Below, one piece after another: positions 9,555 to 20,104 of a stretch of DNA of 64,000 nt. Each line of letters begins with the position of its first letter. Position 1 is the stretch's first letter. The notes beneath the pieces were generated by a model. The model did not search any database and was not told where the DNA came from. It saw only the letters and a list, made by a program, of their open reading frames with translations. This stretch comes from Candidatus Gastranaerophilales bacterium (GTDB taxonomy: Bacteria; Cyanobacteriota; Vampirovibrionia; Gastranaerophilales; Gastranaerophilaceae): assembly GCA_944324345.1 (NCBI GenBank), contig CALUVT010000001.1, forward strand, positions 62,001 to 126,000. Reading direction: 5' to 3'. Position numbers and translations under genes: made by a program.

Positions 9555-10352
9555 TTAATGTAAAATTTTATCCCGCAACTTTTTCAGTCCTGCCCCGTAA
9601 AAGTATCTCAACTGTTCCGGGAAGTTGTCTTCAATATCAATAAGGTACATGCTAAAAACGCTAAAAGCCTTTATTAAAAATACAATTTCAATATTTTTAG
9701 TCCAAGTTACTTGAGGTTGAATATTTCTTACGGATTTTGTTATTCCGAAAATCCCCTCAACATTATCAGCCGTCATAAAGATGAACTTGTCATTTTTGTA
9801 ATGATCAAGCATTGAAATTCCACTATGCTCAAAGACTGTACCAAAATTACAAACAAAATTATCATATTTCACGATTTTAACGTCAAGGCCTCTATTGTAT
9901 GCGTCTAACAGATGAGGTTCCAGATATTTAAAATCGTTTGCCCATAATGCTATAAAAATATTGTTATTTGCGTTTTTTATAATTTCCGTTAATTTATCGT
10001 AAATTTTTGTGCTGCCAAAAATTGTCAAAACAGGTTCTGTATAGCTGTCTTCTTTTAAATCAGGAAGTTTTTTTTCAAGAAAATTTATTGTCGAATCAAT
10101 TTTTCGTTTGTATCGTTTGGTTAATTCTTTTGGTTTAATTGGGGTGTATGTTATTGGTTTTTGAGTTGATGCAATAACGATATGCATTGATTCTAAGGCT
10201 TTTAAAGTGTCATAAGTTCTTGATTGGGGTATGTTTGCGAGTTTGCTTATTTCGTAACCGGTTGACGGAAATTTTTTTAAAAGAGCAACATAAACCTTTG
10301 ATTGATACTCATTAAGCCCTAATTCTTTTAATTTTTCAATAATCTCATCCAT
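9555..10352 (-). CDS. TrmB-family transcriptional regulator
   Basis: 265 residues. An N-terminal winged helix (LNEYQSKVYVALL, then YEISKLANIPQSRTYDTLKAL) is typical of TrmB. A short coiled coil follows, and then a PLD-like effector domain at about 105-240. TrmB proteins usually sense sugars. No transporter is adjacent, so its target is unknown. There is no clear ribosome site; TAAACT lies 6 nt before the ATG, suggesting a leaderless mRNA. Confidence 0.8.
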   Translation of the reverse strand: MDEIIEKLKELGLNEYQSKVYVALLKKFPSTGYEISKLANIPQSRTYDTLKALESMHIVIASTQKPITYTPIKPKELTKRYKRKIDSTINFLEKKLPDLKEDSYTEPVLTIFGSTKIYDKLTEIIKNANNNIFIALWANDFKYLEPHLLDAYNRGLDVKIVKYDNFVCNFGTVFEHSGISMLDHYKNDKFIFMTADNVEGIFGITKSVRNIQPQVTWTKNIEIVFLIKAFSVFSMYLIDIEDNFPEQLRYFYGAGLKKLRDKILH

Positions 10353-10410
10353 AAAACGAGTTTAACGGATTTTTTAATTTTGGGCAAGTTAAGTACAAAA
10401 TTTATAAAAA

Positions 10411-11325
10411 CTATGCTCTCGGGTGAGTGGCATTATAAACTTCTTTTAAATGTTGAGTTGATACGTGAGTATAAATTTGCGTATTAGAAATACTTGCATG
10501 TCCCAATAACTCTTGTACTACCCTTAAGTCTGCACCGTTTTCAATTAAGTGTGTTGCAAAACTGTGACGAAAAACGTGTGGAGTTACATGTTTTGGTAAA
10601 TTAATTTTTTCAACAACTTCGTTTATAACATTCCTTATAGTCTTTGTTTGAAGGCGATAACCGGTATTGTTTATAAAAACAGGGGAATCTTCATCTTGCA
10701 AAGGTACCGGAAACCCTTTTGGAATAAGAGCTCTTGCACTTTCAATATAGCGTTCGAGATAATTTTTAGCTCTGTCTGTAATAAGTATTATTCGTTCCTT
10801 TGACCCTTTTCCGAAAACTCTTATCTCATTATTTTCTAAGTTTAAATCCCCAAAGTTCAGCCCCGAAAGTTCGGAAATACGCATTCCGCTTGCCCATAAA
10901 AGCTCCAATATAGTTCGGTTTCTGTACCCTGCAGGAGTTTCAATCTTTGTGTTATTCAAAATCTGTTCCACTTCATCAGGGGTTAAAAATTTAGGTAATG
11001 ATTTTGGACGCTTTGGATTTGTCAGGCTCATTGCAGGGTTTGATTCAACCTTTCTTTCACGGTACAGGTATTTATAAAAAGTTCTCAATGAAGCTATTTT
11101 TCTGGCAAGTGTGGTTTTTTTGTAATTGAATTTTTGTATAAAATGCAAATACTCCCTAATTTTTGGAAGATCAATATCTTCACAAGAGGTTTCATCCATC
11201 CAGACAAGAAAACTTAAAATGTCCGAACAATAGGCTTTTGCAGTGTGTTTTGAAAAATTTTTTTCTGCAATGATGTATGATTTAAAATCTTCTAAATCCT
11301 GTTTTGAAGTTGTGTTAATCCCCAT
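10411..11325 (-). CDS. xerD: Tyrosine recombinase XerC/XerD
   Basis: 304 residues: an N-terminal core-binding domain (residues about 10-95) and a C-terminal catalytic domain. The catalytic set is visible: R in SGMRISELSG, K in GKGSKER, HVFRHSFATH, LLGHASISNTQIYTH with the nucleophile Tyr, and the HPRA C-terminus shared by Xer proteins. The family resolves chromosome dimers at dif with FtsK. XerC and XerD cannot be separated from this sequence alone. It is the only tyrosine recombinase seen in the window and lies well outside the islands. Confidence 0.88.
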   Translation of the reverse strand: MGINTTSKQDLEDFKSYIIAEKNFSKHTAKAYCSDILSFLVWMDETSCEDIDLPKIREYLHFIQKFNYKKTTLARKIASLRTFYKYLYRERKVESNPAMSLTNPKRPKSLPKFLTPDEVEQILNNTKIETPAGYRNRTILELLWASGMRISELSGLNFGDLNLENNEIRVFGKGSKERIILITDRAKNYLERYIESARALIPKGFPVPLQDEDSPVFINNTGYRLQTKTIRNVINEVVEKINLPKHVTPHVFRHSFATHLIENGADLRVVQELLGHASISNTQIYTHVSTQHLKEVYNATHPRA

Positions 11326-11426
11326 TTTTCTACACCGTTTACATTATTGCTTTTTTACGGATACTATTATACAATATTTTTATAATAATTAAAATAGTCA
11401 ATTTATAATCGGTTGCAGGAGAAAAC

Positions 11427-13280
11427 ATGAATTATAAAAAATTATTGATATCATCAATTGTCGTTATGGCTGCTTTATCCTCACAGGTTTTTGCAAAAGA
11501 ACTTCAGGCTCAAGTACAAAAAAATACTGCAAATTCAGCTAAACAAACTTCTGTTGCACCTTCTCAGTCAGCAACACAAGTTTATCCGGAAATTGCAAGA
11601 CTTATCGAATATAATCATTGCACTGAAGCTGATCAGAAAATTCGTGAATTGCTCAATTTAAAACCAAATGATGTTAATTTGTTGGCCTTAAGAACAGTTT
11701 CAATGGCAAAACAACATAAATTGGATCCTGCACAAAAAGAACTTGATAAACTGTTGAAACAGTATCCTAAAAATCCGACTTTGCACTATGCTCAAGGTTT
11801 GGTTTATTTACAGAGAACTACATCTTCGGATGTTGACTATATCAAGAACACAAAAGAACTTATAAATTCATCACTAAGAGAATTTGTGGCAGCGGTTAAT
11901 TTAAATCCTAAATATTACGAAGCATACAACGCAATGGGTGTTGCTACTTTAAAATTAGGCAATACTAACGATGCTATGGATTTATTTAATACAGCAATAA
12001 AAATTAATTCATCATTTGCAACAGCTTACGATAACATAGGTGTTGTTGAAATGATGAATGGAAATTTAGATTCTGCAGAGAATTATTTTAATAAGGCAAT
12101 GAAATATAATTCCCATAACCCTACAGCTTGGTATCATATGGCTCAGGTAGAAACTCGCAGAGGAAATTATTCAAAAGCATTAACATGGGTTAACCACTCA
12201 GTGCATGTTAATCCAAATTCTTCTCCTGCTTTAACTTTACAGGGTGAGTTATATTTGAAACAAGGCAATCAGGCTGCAGCTATAAATTCTTTCAGAAAAG
12301 CTCAAATTGTAAAACCTGAAAATGCAAGACCTTATTTGAATTTAGCAACGATTTATGAAAATCGTGCGGATGAAGAATTTGCTATGGAGCAGTTAAAGAC
12401 TGCTATTGCAATTAATCCGGGATATAATGAAGGACGTTTAAAAATTGCAAATATGGCTCTTCATATCAAGAAATATGATCAGGCTCTCGATTATTATTCA
12501 AAACTCGTTGGTGATGCAGAATATAATGATGATGCTATAATCGGACTTGCTAATACTTACTATGAAATGGCTAAGGAAAGAGGAGCAAACGAAGGTATAG
12601 CAACTAATAAAGAAGTTTATCTTGCATACGATTATGTTAACAAAGCAATTGAACAGTGCCCTGATGATTTGAAGTTGCATCTTGCAAAATTAAAACTTGC
12701 AAGATTGGTTCACCAGGCACCTTTAGCTAAAGATAGTCTTAATTATATTATTCAAGCTGCCGGTAACAACCTTATGGACAGTGTAATTAAGGGTGAAGCT
12801 TACCTTGCTATGGGCAGAGAAAAAGATGCTGTTTATACATTTGAAAATGCAATTAATTTCTCAACTTCAGTAGACGATGATTTGTATCTTGCAGAAATTC
12901 TTGTACATAACAAGCAATTTAGAACGGCAAGACAGGCATTGCAAAAGGCATTAATGAAAGACCCTGATAACGTTATTGCTAAAAACGGAATAGGTTATAT
13001 TAATCTTTGTGAGATCAAATCAAATGAATTCTTTGATATTGCACAAAGACAATATCAGGAAAAGAATTATGCATCGGCAATTGAATACTGTAACCGTGCT
13101 ATAGATTTTTATCATAACAGTTCACAGATAGCAAAATTGAAGGCTATGTCTTACGAGAAAGAATTAAACTATAGAGGTGCGGTAAAATATTATCAGCAAT
13201 ACTTGGCAATGAACCCGAATGCAGCTGATAAAGTTGATGTACAAAAGAAAATAGAAAAATATAAAGTAAAAGCCAAATAA
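11427..13280 (+). CDS. Exported TPR-repeat protein
   Basis: 617 residues with a signal peptide (cleavage near VFAKE) and at least ten tetratricopeptide repeats from about residue 55 to the end. Examples are YEAYNAMGVATLKLGN and TAYDNIGVVEMMNGN. TPR arrays scaffold protein complexes, here probably in the periplasm. CAGGAG precedes the ATG. The small gene at 13300 follows closely. The partner is unknown. Confidence 0.85.
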   Translation: MNYKKLLISSIVVMAALSSQVFAKELQAQVQKNTANSAKQTSVAPSQSATQVYPEIARLIEYNHCTEADQKIRELLNLKPNDVNLLALRTVSMAKQHKLDPAQKELDKLLKQYPKNPTLHYAQGLVYLQRTTSSDVDYIKNTKELINSSLREFVAAVNLNPKYYEAYNAMGVATLKLGNTNDAMDLFNTAIKINSSFATAYDNIGVVEMMNGNLDSAENYFNKAMKYNSHNPTAWYHMAQVETRRGNYSKALTWVNHSVHVNPNSSPALTLQGELYLKQGNQAAAINSFRKAQIVKPENARPYLNLATIYENRADEEFAMEQLKTAIAINPGYNEGRLKIANMALHIKKYDQALDYYSKLVGDAEYNDDAIIGLANTYYEMAKERGANEGIATNKEVYLAYDYVNKAIEQCPDDLKLHLAKLKLARLVHQAPLAKDSLNYIIQAAGNNLMDSVIKGEAYLAMGREKDAVYTFENAINFSTSVDDDLYLAEILVHNKQFRTARQALQKALMKDPDNVIAKNGIGYINLCEIKSNEFFDIAQRQYQEKNYASAIEYCNRAIDFYHNSSQIAKLKAMSYEKELNYRGAVKYYQQYLAMNPNAADKVDVQKKIEKYKVKAK

Positions 13281-13299
13281 TTAAACCACTAACCGGGAT

Positions 13300-13557
13300 A
13301 TGAAAAAATTCGATATAAGGAAAACATTTGAAATATTTCTGAGAGAGCCCATCAGCGTATTAACTGAGGGGCTGTTTCAGCTTGTAAGTATTGAAAATAA
13401 TATTTTTAATAAAAAGCCTTATGTAAACGTGGATTTTGTAAATAAGAAAACTCAAATCACAGTTGTTAACAGTGAAAAAATGTACAATTTGTTCCAGAAA
13501 ATTTTGTTTAAGAAGAAGCTAGAAGAACAGAAGGAAAAAATCTTAAATACAAAATAA
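13300..13557 (+). CDS. Small protein of unknown function
   Basis: 85 residues, basic, with no signal peptide or recognised motif. It starts 20 bases after the TPR gene and ends 2 bases before the convergent gene at 13559. Ribosome-site complementarity is weak (CGGGAT). The sequence has Phe/Leu-rich amphipathic ends and a Lys/Glu-rich tail. It is probably co-transcribed with the TPR gene. Confidence 0.5.
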   Translation: MKKFDIRKTFEIFLREPISVLTEGLFQLVSIENNIFNKKPYVNVDFVNKKTQITVVNSEKMYNLFQKILFKKKLEEQKEKILNTK

Positions 13558-13558
13558 C

Positions 13559-14188
13559 TTAAATATCAAAGAAAATTTCGTGTTCCCCAACATTTGTCAT
13601 TTTACATTGATTAGGATTTTTTGTATCAAATTGAAAAATATTTGCGGTTGAAAACCCGGCAGGTCTGTTTTGTCTTTGATAGGGAATAATTTGTTCTTCA
13701 TAATTATGTTTGAAAAATTTGTCAAAAACGGTTCTTATTTTGCTGAAGAGATTGTTGACGCAAGGCTTTAATCCTTCTTCACTCATATATCCCGGAACAT
13801 TGTAGAAAACCTTTGCTTTATATTTTTTGTCAAAATACGCACCGTATGTTTTAAGTTGTTTTTCTATTGTCTTTACCTGTTCTACCTGTGAAAACTCAGA
13901 AGGGCCGTAATGTGAAAGCATTACAATAGGATATCCGTCTTTATTTCTGGATATCAAAGCCACTGAATTGCAGCTTGCCAATCCGTCAGTGAAGATGGTA
14001 TTAACTCCATCAGGTAATATTTGTGCTGTTTTACATTCATTCATCCCAACATAGACAATATTTTCAGGATTATCAAACTTCATTTTATGCAAAACCATTT
14101 CGGGCATTTTCATAATATTTTTTCTGGTTTCGATTATAGATTTTGTTAGAGGAGGAATGTTTGGTCTTGTTAAATTTAAAATGCTCAT
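13559..14188 (-). CDS. Unknown protein with a CheD/CNF1-like Cys...His pattern
   Basis: 209 residues with AAAGGGA upstream of the ATG. Residues about 68-100 read GLASCNSVALI, then DGYPIVMLSHYGP. The Cys and His spacing and surrounding residues look like the catalytic segment of CheD glutamine deamidases and the related CNF1/YfiH fold. Overall similarity to those families is not evident by eye, so a deamidase or hydrolase role is a hypothesis. The gene runs convergently into 13300-13557. Confidence 0.45.
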   Translation of the reverse strand: MSILNLTRPNIPPLTKSIIETRKNIMKMPEMVLHKMKFDNPENIVYVGMNECKTAQILPDGVNTIFTDGLASCNSVALISRNKDGYPIVMLSHYGPSEFSQVEQVKTIEKQLKTYGAYFDKKYKAKVFYNVPGYMSEEGLKPCVNNLFSKIRTVFDKFFKHNYEEQIIPYQRQNRPAGFSTANIFQFDTKNPNQCKMTNVGEHEIFFDI

Positions 14189-14308
14189 AATTTTTCCCTT
14201 TGTCTACAGAAAATAAAATTAAAAATATAAAAAATTGCCTAAATTTTAAAAATTTGTTTTACAAAGTTTACAAATTAAATCTCAGAAATTTTATGTTACT
14301 ATAAATTT

Positions 14309-14878
14309 ATGACTAAATATATGCAGGCAAAATTTTTAATAAGTGCAGAAAAACTCTCTCAGTGTCCGAATTATACACTGCCTGAATACCCGCTTTTAGG
14401 TCGTTCGAATGTCGGGAAGTCTTCTTTTATCAATGCACTTGCCAATCAAAAAAAGTTAGCAAAAACCTCGAATACTCCTGGTAAAACAAGACTGATAAAT
14501 TTCTTTCAATTTTCAGATAAATTCATGATAGCAGATTTGCCGGGTTACGGTTATGCAAAGGTCTCTAAAGAAGCTCAAGATAAATGGCAGAAATATTTGG
14601 AAGAATATCTTTTGAAAAGAGAACAAATATCATCTTTGATACAGTTAATTGATGGCAGACATGAAATTCAAAAAAATGATTATCAAATGAGAGAATGGGT
14701 TGAAGCTTATAATTTACCTATTTTTACCATTGTGACAAAAATGGATTATGTCCCAAAATCTAAAACATTAAATGTAATCAAATATGTAGAAAAAGAATTT
14801 GGCGGAACTGTTTTACCCTTTAGTGCCGAAGATCATAGGTACAATGAAAAAATATTTGAACATATATTGGGAAACTAA
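14309..14878 (+). CDS. engB: Ribosome biogenesis GTPase YsxC/EngB
   Basis: 189 residues. G1 GRSNVGKSS, a G2 Thr in NTPGKTR, G3 DLPGYG, G4 TKMD and a G5-like FSAED are all present, as in EngB GTPases that help assemble the 50S subunit. There is no Shine-Dalgarno sequence; TACTAT lies 6 nt upstream of the ATG, which suggests a leaderless transcript. Confidence 0.93.
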   Translation: MTKYMQAKFLISAEKLSQCPNYTLPEYPLLGRSNVGKSSFINALANQKKLAKTSNTPGKTRLINFFQFSDKFMIADLPGYGYAKVSKEAQDKWQKYLEEYLLKREQISSLIQLIDGRHEIQKNDYQMREWVEAYNLPIFTIVTKMDYVPKSKTLNVIKYVEKEFGGTVLPFSAEDHRYNEKIFEHILGN

Positions 14879-14982
14879 AAATTCTTATTTTGAAATAATT
14901 TCCACTAAATAGAGGATTAAACCTTATTAACGTTAAGTTAAAATGTAAATGGGTTAAGTAATATCTTTTAGGAGTGGCTTTT

Positions 14983-15195
14983 ATGGAGGAAATTTTTTAT
15001 CCGCAAAATAACGGTGAGATTTCAAGTTCTATTACTCAAAGCTGGACTGAACAGGCTATGGAATGCTATTCCATAAAGTGTGATTGTACAAAATGTTCAT
15101 TAAAAAACGGAAACTATTCCTTTAAATGTCAGATGCCGAAAGTTATTGATATTCTAATCGGCTCTGTTGGAAAACCGCATACCAACCCCGCATAA
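14983..15195 (+). CDS. Small Cys-rich protein
   Basis: About 70 residues starting at the ATG at 14983, because AGGAG (14970-14974) is 8 bases upstream; a GTG at 14974 overlaps that site. Five cysteines lie between residues 28 and 50, including CDCTKC and FKC, so a small metal-binding knot is possible. No family recognised. It is flanked by a terminator downstream. Confidence 0.5.
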   Translation: MEEIFYPQNNGEISSSITQSWTEQAMECYSIKCDCTKCSLKNGNYSFKCQMPKVIDILIGSVGKPHTNPA

Positions 15196-15234
15196 TGTAT
15201 GGCTCCTTTTATTTGAAGACCAAATGTAATTCTC

Positions 15235-15265
15235 AGACGGATTTTTTTTAATCCGTCTTATTTTT
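15235..15265 (+). terminator. Intrinsic terminator
   Basis: AGACGGATT (15235-15243) pairs with AATCCGTCT (15250-15258), followed by TATTTTT. It terminates the small Cys-rich gene. Confidence 0.7.
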
Positions 15266-15267
15266 CG

Positions 15268-15296
15268 CAAAAAAAACGCCGATTTTCGGCCGGCGT
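15268..15296 (-). terminator. Intrinsic terminator, minus strand
   Basis: ACGCCG (15276-15281) and CGGCGT (15291-15296) form a GC stem. On the minus strand it is followed by a run of eight T residues, so it can end transcription of the two small genes at 15371-15853. Confidence 0.6.
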
Positions 15297-15370
15297 AAAT
15301 GTATATATATGTATTGTTATGAAATTTTACTATCCCAAATCTCGGTAGCTGTTCTTCTTAACAGTAGGTT

Positions 15371-15583
15371 TTATTTTGAAAAACCATTGTTGTAAAAATT
15401 TACAAGTTTTGCAAGATGCCATTCTTTTGCATCGAGTTCATCTATTTTATTTTTAATGTCTTCAAGCTCTGCAAGTAAAGTTGTTAAATCCTTACGTTGT
15501 GGAGTTTGTGGGACAAAATGTTCCTCATCTTCGCACCACGAAATAGGAAAACAATTGTTTTCAAAAAGTTCTTTGCTATTCAT
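15371..15583 (-). CDS. Small coiled-coil protein, unknown
   Basis: 70 residues with AAGGAGTG before the ATG. Residues 33-60 (LAELEDIKNKIDELDAKEW) form a probable short coiled coil. No family recognised. It has the same strand and a near-identical ribosome-site context as the gene at 15632-15853, so the two are probably co-expressed. Confidence 0.5.
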   Translation of the reverse strand: MNSKELFENNCFPISWCEDEEHFVPQTPQRKDLTTLLAELEDIKNKIDELDAKEWHLAKLVNFYNNGFSK

Positions 15584-15631
15584 TGCACACTCCTTTTTTA
15601 ATAGGGAATTAGTGACATGTAGTTTTTAAAT

Positions 15632-15853
15632 TTAAACATTCTTCTTTTGATATTGAGTGATAAAAGAATGAATCATATCAACCAAATCAAAGTTTCCGTA
15701 TTTAAACGCATAGGGTTTATTTGAATATTCGCTGTCAGTTATTCTTTGCAGCTCTCTAACTTGTTGATAATCAAGTGAATTAAAATCAAAACTTGTCATT
15801 TCACCATAATCTACCATCAAATCTTCAACATCTGTAAAGTTTTTGTCTTCCAT
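15632..15853 (-). CDS. Small acidic protein, unknown
   Basis: 73 residues, acidic, no signal peptide, no recognised family. AAGGAGTGTG lies just before the ATG, the same context as the downstream gene at 15371. The region upstream (15854-16027) separates it from a divergent EF-hand gene and probably contains both promoters. Confidence 0.5.
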   Translation of the reverse strand: MEDKNFTDVEDLMVDYGEMTSFDFNSLDYQQVRELQRITDSEYSNKPYAFKYGNFDLVDMIHSFITQYQKKNV

Positions 15854-16027
15854 GAGTACACACTCCTTATAAATCTATCAACAAATTCTTTATCGGAATT
15901 TTTTTTGCAAACTTTAAATATTTTGATTGTTTTGTTACATATTTTTACAAATCATTCATTTAGAGGTTTGACTTTTTAATCAAAATCATTAATATAGAAC
16001 CAGAAAGGTAGAATTTGAGGGCGTAGT

Positions 16028-16576
16028 ATGGCTAATAATAATCTTCTTGCCGGAGTTTATGCCGGATTAACAAATACATATTCTTATCTTGCATCACAAT
16101 ATCCAAACGGTTTGACTTTGGAAAATTTAACTGAAGCAAGGACAAATACTTCAAATTTGGGTGCTTTAAATCAAACTTTTGCATCGTATTTGCAAAACAA
16201 TTTTGCATCTATTGACAATGATGGTGATGGGGTTATAACTTCTGATGAAATGAGTAATCTCTCAAACAGAATATCAACCCAGGGCTTGACAAGAGCTGAA
16301 CTTACACAACTTTATGCATCGGGTTGTTCGGGGCTTTCTGAAAGTACAATGTCAAAAATTCTTGAACATTTCGATGAAATGGATACTAACCATGACGGAA
16401 GAATTACAAGTGCAGAGATTTCAGCTTACGATGTTAATTGTGCAAGAATGGAAGTTGAGGATGAATTTAACAATCGTCGTGCTACTGACATGTCTGTTTT
16501 TTATGGTGATAGTTCGTCTTCTTCATCTGATACGTACAGTTTGTTAAGCTATAAGTATAAATCAAACAATGATTAA
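16028..16576 (+). CDS. EF-hand calcium-binding protein
   Basis: 182 residues with two canonical EF-hand loops, DNDGDGVITSDE (about 63-74) and DTNHDGRITSAE (about 120-131). All Ca ligands at positions 1, 3, 5 and 12 are present. The N-terminus lacks a clear signal peptide and the C-terminus is Ser-rich. Calmodulin-like calcium sensing or calcium-stabilised adhesion are both possible. A terminator follows. Confidence 0.8.
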   Translation: MANNNLLAGVYAGLTNTYSYLASQYPNGLTLENLTEARTNTSNLGALNQTFASYLQNNFASIDNDGDGVITSDEMSNLSNRISTQGLTRAELTQLYASGCSGLSESTMSKILEHFDEMDTNHDGRITSAEISAYDVNCARMEVEDEFNNRRATDMSVFYGDSSSSSSDTYSLLSYKYKSNND

Positions 16577-16614
16577 CTAAACACACACTTTAACTTAGTA
16601 ACGTTTTGGAAAGG

Positions 16615-16646
16615 AAATGACTCCTAAAAAGGAGTCATTTATTTTA
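16615..16646 (+). terminator. Intrinsic terminator
   Basis: A perfect 10-bp stem, AAATGACTCC with GGAGTCATTT, is followed by ATTTTATT. It lies between the convergent EF-hand gene and enolase and could serve both. Confidence 0.75.
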
Positions 16647-16667
16647 TTGTTTAATAACAAATTATAT

Positions 16668-18005
<1,338 letters not shown>

Positions 18006-18078
18006 TTAACTTTGCAAGTGGTTATATGGTGAAAACAAATAATTAGAAAATATTGAGAATAATCTTTTAAGTTATTTT

Positions 18079-19461
18079 TTAATTGTTTGTTAAATAGCTG
18101 TGAATTTTATTTTTAACTTTGTATATAACATGTTTAATACTTCCAAAATATCCGAAAAACATTATTGCAGAAGCACTAATCCAAGCAATTGGACCTGCAT
18201 AAAATATCCCGATATAACCAAATTTTATTGCAAGGAAAACAGCCGCAAAGATTCTCATAACAAGTTCTGCTATGCAAGCCAATAATGGGAAAATGGTTTC
18301 CCCCATACCTTGCAGGGCATTCCTGTAAATGAAGATTTGTCCCAGAAAGAAGTAAAATATAGTGCTTATTAAAAGATATTTATGTGCAATATCAATAACC
18401 TCTTTTACTTTTGTTCCGATAAAAGCTTCAATAATATCCGTACCCCATATTCTCATGATAAAAGCCATTAAAATGCTTATAATTATATTAATTGTAGAAG
18501 TTTTTATAACACCTAATCTAATCCTTTTGAATTTTTTTGCACCGAAGTTTTGAGCAACGTAAGCCGCCAAAGCAACCCCGAAAGACATCATAGGCATTGT
18601 CGCAATTTGTTCAATTCTTAATGCTGCAGTGAAAGCTGCTATTACGTTTGACCCAAAAGAATTGCATACACTTTGTATTACAAGGACGCTTAATCCTATT
18701 ATAGAAAATTGGATTGCCATAGGTACTCCAACCTGTAAATGTTCATAAGCAGAATTATAAAAATCTTTGTCAAATTTTATATACCATTCATTTCTTCTTA
18801 TGTGTAGTATTGGAAACTTGTATTTAATAAAGAACAAACAAAGTATAACAGACACAGCTTGTGATAAAATTACGGCAATGGCTGAGCCCGGAACTCCAAG
18901 ATGAAAAATTTGTATAAAAACTAGTGCAAGTATAATATTTATTAAAGACGCAACAATTAGAAAATATAATGGTGTTTTGCTATCTCCAAGTGCCCTAATG
19001 ATACTGGATAACATATTATACATTGTAGTTACAATCAAGCCAATTATAATAATTTCAACGTACCAAAAAGCATTTTGATAAATGTTATCAGGAACATTCA
19101 TTAAGTGCAAAATAGGGTTAATCAATAAACTGCAAACAACTGAAAAAATTAGTGTAACAACCGTACTCAATATAGTTGAAACAATGAAAGAGTTTTTGAC
19201 CCCCTGAATATCCTTTGCTCCATATCTTTGTCCTGTAATTACCGCAAACCCGTTTGTCAAACCGACAATAATGAATGTAATTAGAAAAAATAAAGGCGCT
19301 ACTGCCCCGACAGCAGCAAACGATTCAACCCCTAAAGTCCTCCCAACAATTACCAAATCTGCTATATTGTACAACTGTTGGAAGATGTTTCCGATTAATA
19401 AAGGTACGGAAAATACAATAATATGCTTTAAGGGGTCTCCTTTTGTCATGTCGGTAATCAT
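18079..19461 (-). CDS. MATE-family efflux transporter
   Basis: 460 residues with 12 hydrophobic segments in two related halves, typical of NorM/DinF-type multidrug and toxin extrusion carriers. The N-terminal half starts FSVPLLIGNIFQQLYNIADLV, the classic MATE opening (shortened here to under 21 residues). AAAGGG lies 8 nt before the ATG. Transport is driven by H+ or Na+; the substrate cannot be told. It is the last core-type gene before tRNA-Met and the transposon. Confidence 0.88.
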   Translation of the reverse strand: MITDMTKGDPLKHIIVFSVPLLIGNIFQQLYNIADLVIVGRTLGVESFAAVGAVAPLFFLITFIIVGLTNGFAVITGQRYGAKDIQGVKNSFIVSTILSTVVTLIFSVVCSLLINPILHLMNVPDNIYQNAFWYVEIIIIGLIVTTMYNMLSSIIRALGDSKTPLYFLIVASLINIILALVFIQIFHLGVPGSAIAVILSQAVSVILCLFFIKYKFPILHIRRNEWYIKFDKDFYNSAYEHLQVGVPMAIQFSIIGLSVLVIQSVCNSFGSNVIAAFTAALRIEQIATMPMMSFGVALAAYVAQNFGAKKFKRIRLGVIKTSTINIIISILMAFIMRIWGTDIIEAFIGTKVKEVIDIAHKYLLISTIFYFFLGQIFIYRNALQGMGETIFPLLACIAELVMRIFAAVFLAIKFGYIGIFYAGPIAWISASAIMFFGYFGSIKHVIYKVKNKIHSYLTNN

Positions 19462-19628
19462 AAAAAATACCCTTTATCAAAATAACTCTCCAGAATTATT
19501 ATAACTAAAAATCATTTCCAAATACAACAAAAAATAAAAAAGGCTTGAAATTTAAAATTTTTTATGAGAACATGGGGCTTGTCGGTTGGCAATATTTCTG
19601 ATTGACCGATTCATAAAGTAAATAATAT

Positions 19629-19702
19629 GGCAAGGTAGCTCAGTTGGTGAGAGCGCACGGCTCATACCCGTGAGGTCGAGAGTTCGAATCTCTCCCTTGC
19701 TA
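19629..19702 (+). tRNA. tRNA-Met(CAT), elongator-type
   Basis: A 74-nt cloverleaf. The acceptor stem GGCAAGG pairs with CCTTGCT (first pair G-U). The anticodon stem CACGG/CCGTG encloses loop CTCATAC, and the T arm is GAGAG-TTCGAAT-CTCTC. It lacks the three G-C pairs of an initiator tRNA, so it is elongator Met or lysidine-modified Ile2. The transposon begins 48 bp beyond its 3' end plus a 5-bp duplication. Confidence 0.92.
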
Positions 19703-19707
19703 TTTTT
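19668..19707 (+). repeat. 40-bp direct repeat, left copy (tRNA-Met 3' end)
   Basis: From CCGTGAGG in the anticodon stem to TATTTTT after the tRNA, these 40 bases recur exactly at 34322-34361. Such repeats usually mark attL/attR of an integrated element, but they lie outside the transposon ends and no integrase is encoded between them. Confidence 0.9.
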
Positions 19708-19750
19708 TTATGGGTAATTCGCCGTCCGCAGATTTACAATCACAATCGAA

Positions 19751-19755
19751 CCAGC
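19751..19755. repeat. Target-site duplication CCAGC, left
   Basis: CCAGC directly precedes the TGT end at 19756 and recurs directly after the ACA end at 34236. A 5-bp duplication is the normal product of Mu- and Tn7-type transposases. Confidence 0.7.
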
Positions 19756-19787
19756 TGTTCTTTTACAGGGACATTTTGTCTGAACGA

Positions 19788-19989
19788 ATAAAAGGATTAT
19801 TTGGTAAGGTTGGCTTGGTGTTTGAATGATGGCGGTCGGAAGTAATCGTTTTATGTGTTATGAAACCGGACGAAAAGTCTCTTTTGGGTATCAGAAAGTG
19901 GCTCAAATTTCCAACATTTTATTTTAAAAACCTAATAACAGTTCTGTATTTCCCCAATTTTACTAAATTGTACGGATAAAACGATTATT
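19788..19989. repeat. Three transposase-binding-site-like repeats in the left end
   Basis: The 14-base consensus ATAAAASGATTAYT occurs at 19788-19801 (direct), 19841-19854 (inverted) and 19976-19989 (direct). They fill the 350-bp gene-free stretch between the transposon left end and its first gene. They resemble end-binding sites of MuA/TnsB proteins and may also let the transposase regulate its own promoter. Confidence 0.6.
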
Positions 19990-20104
19990 GGACTTTTGAA
20001 GTAAATAATGTCCGATTTGGCTTTAATAAGAGTAATTTGTGTTGGTATGTTACAAAAGTAGGAAAACAAGAACACTTTTCCGACTTCAGAGTTAATCTGT
20101 GTGT

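Noticed and set aside
10411-11325. The Xer recombinase as integrase of the tRNA-Met island
   Set aside because: Its sequence is of the chromosomal XerC/D type and it lies 8 kb outside the island among core genes, so it does not explain the tRNA repeats.
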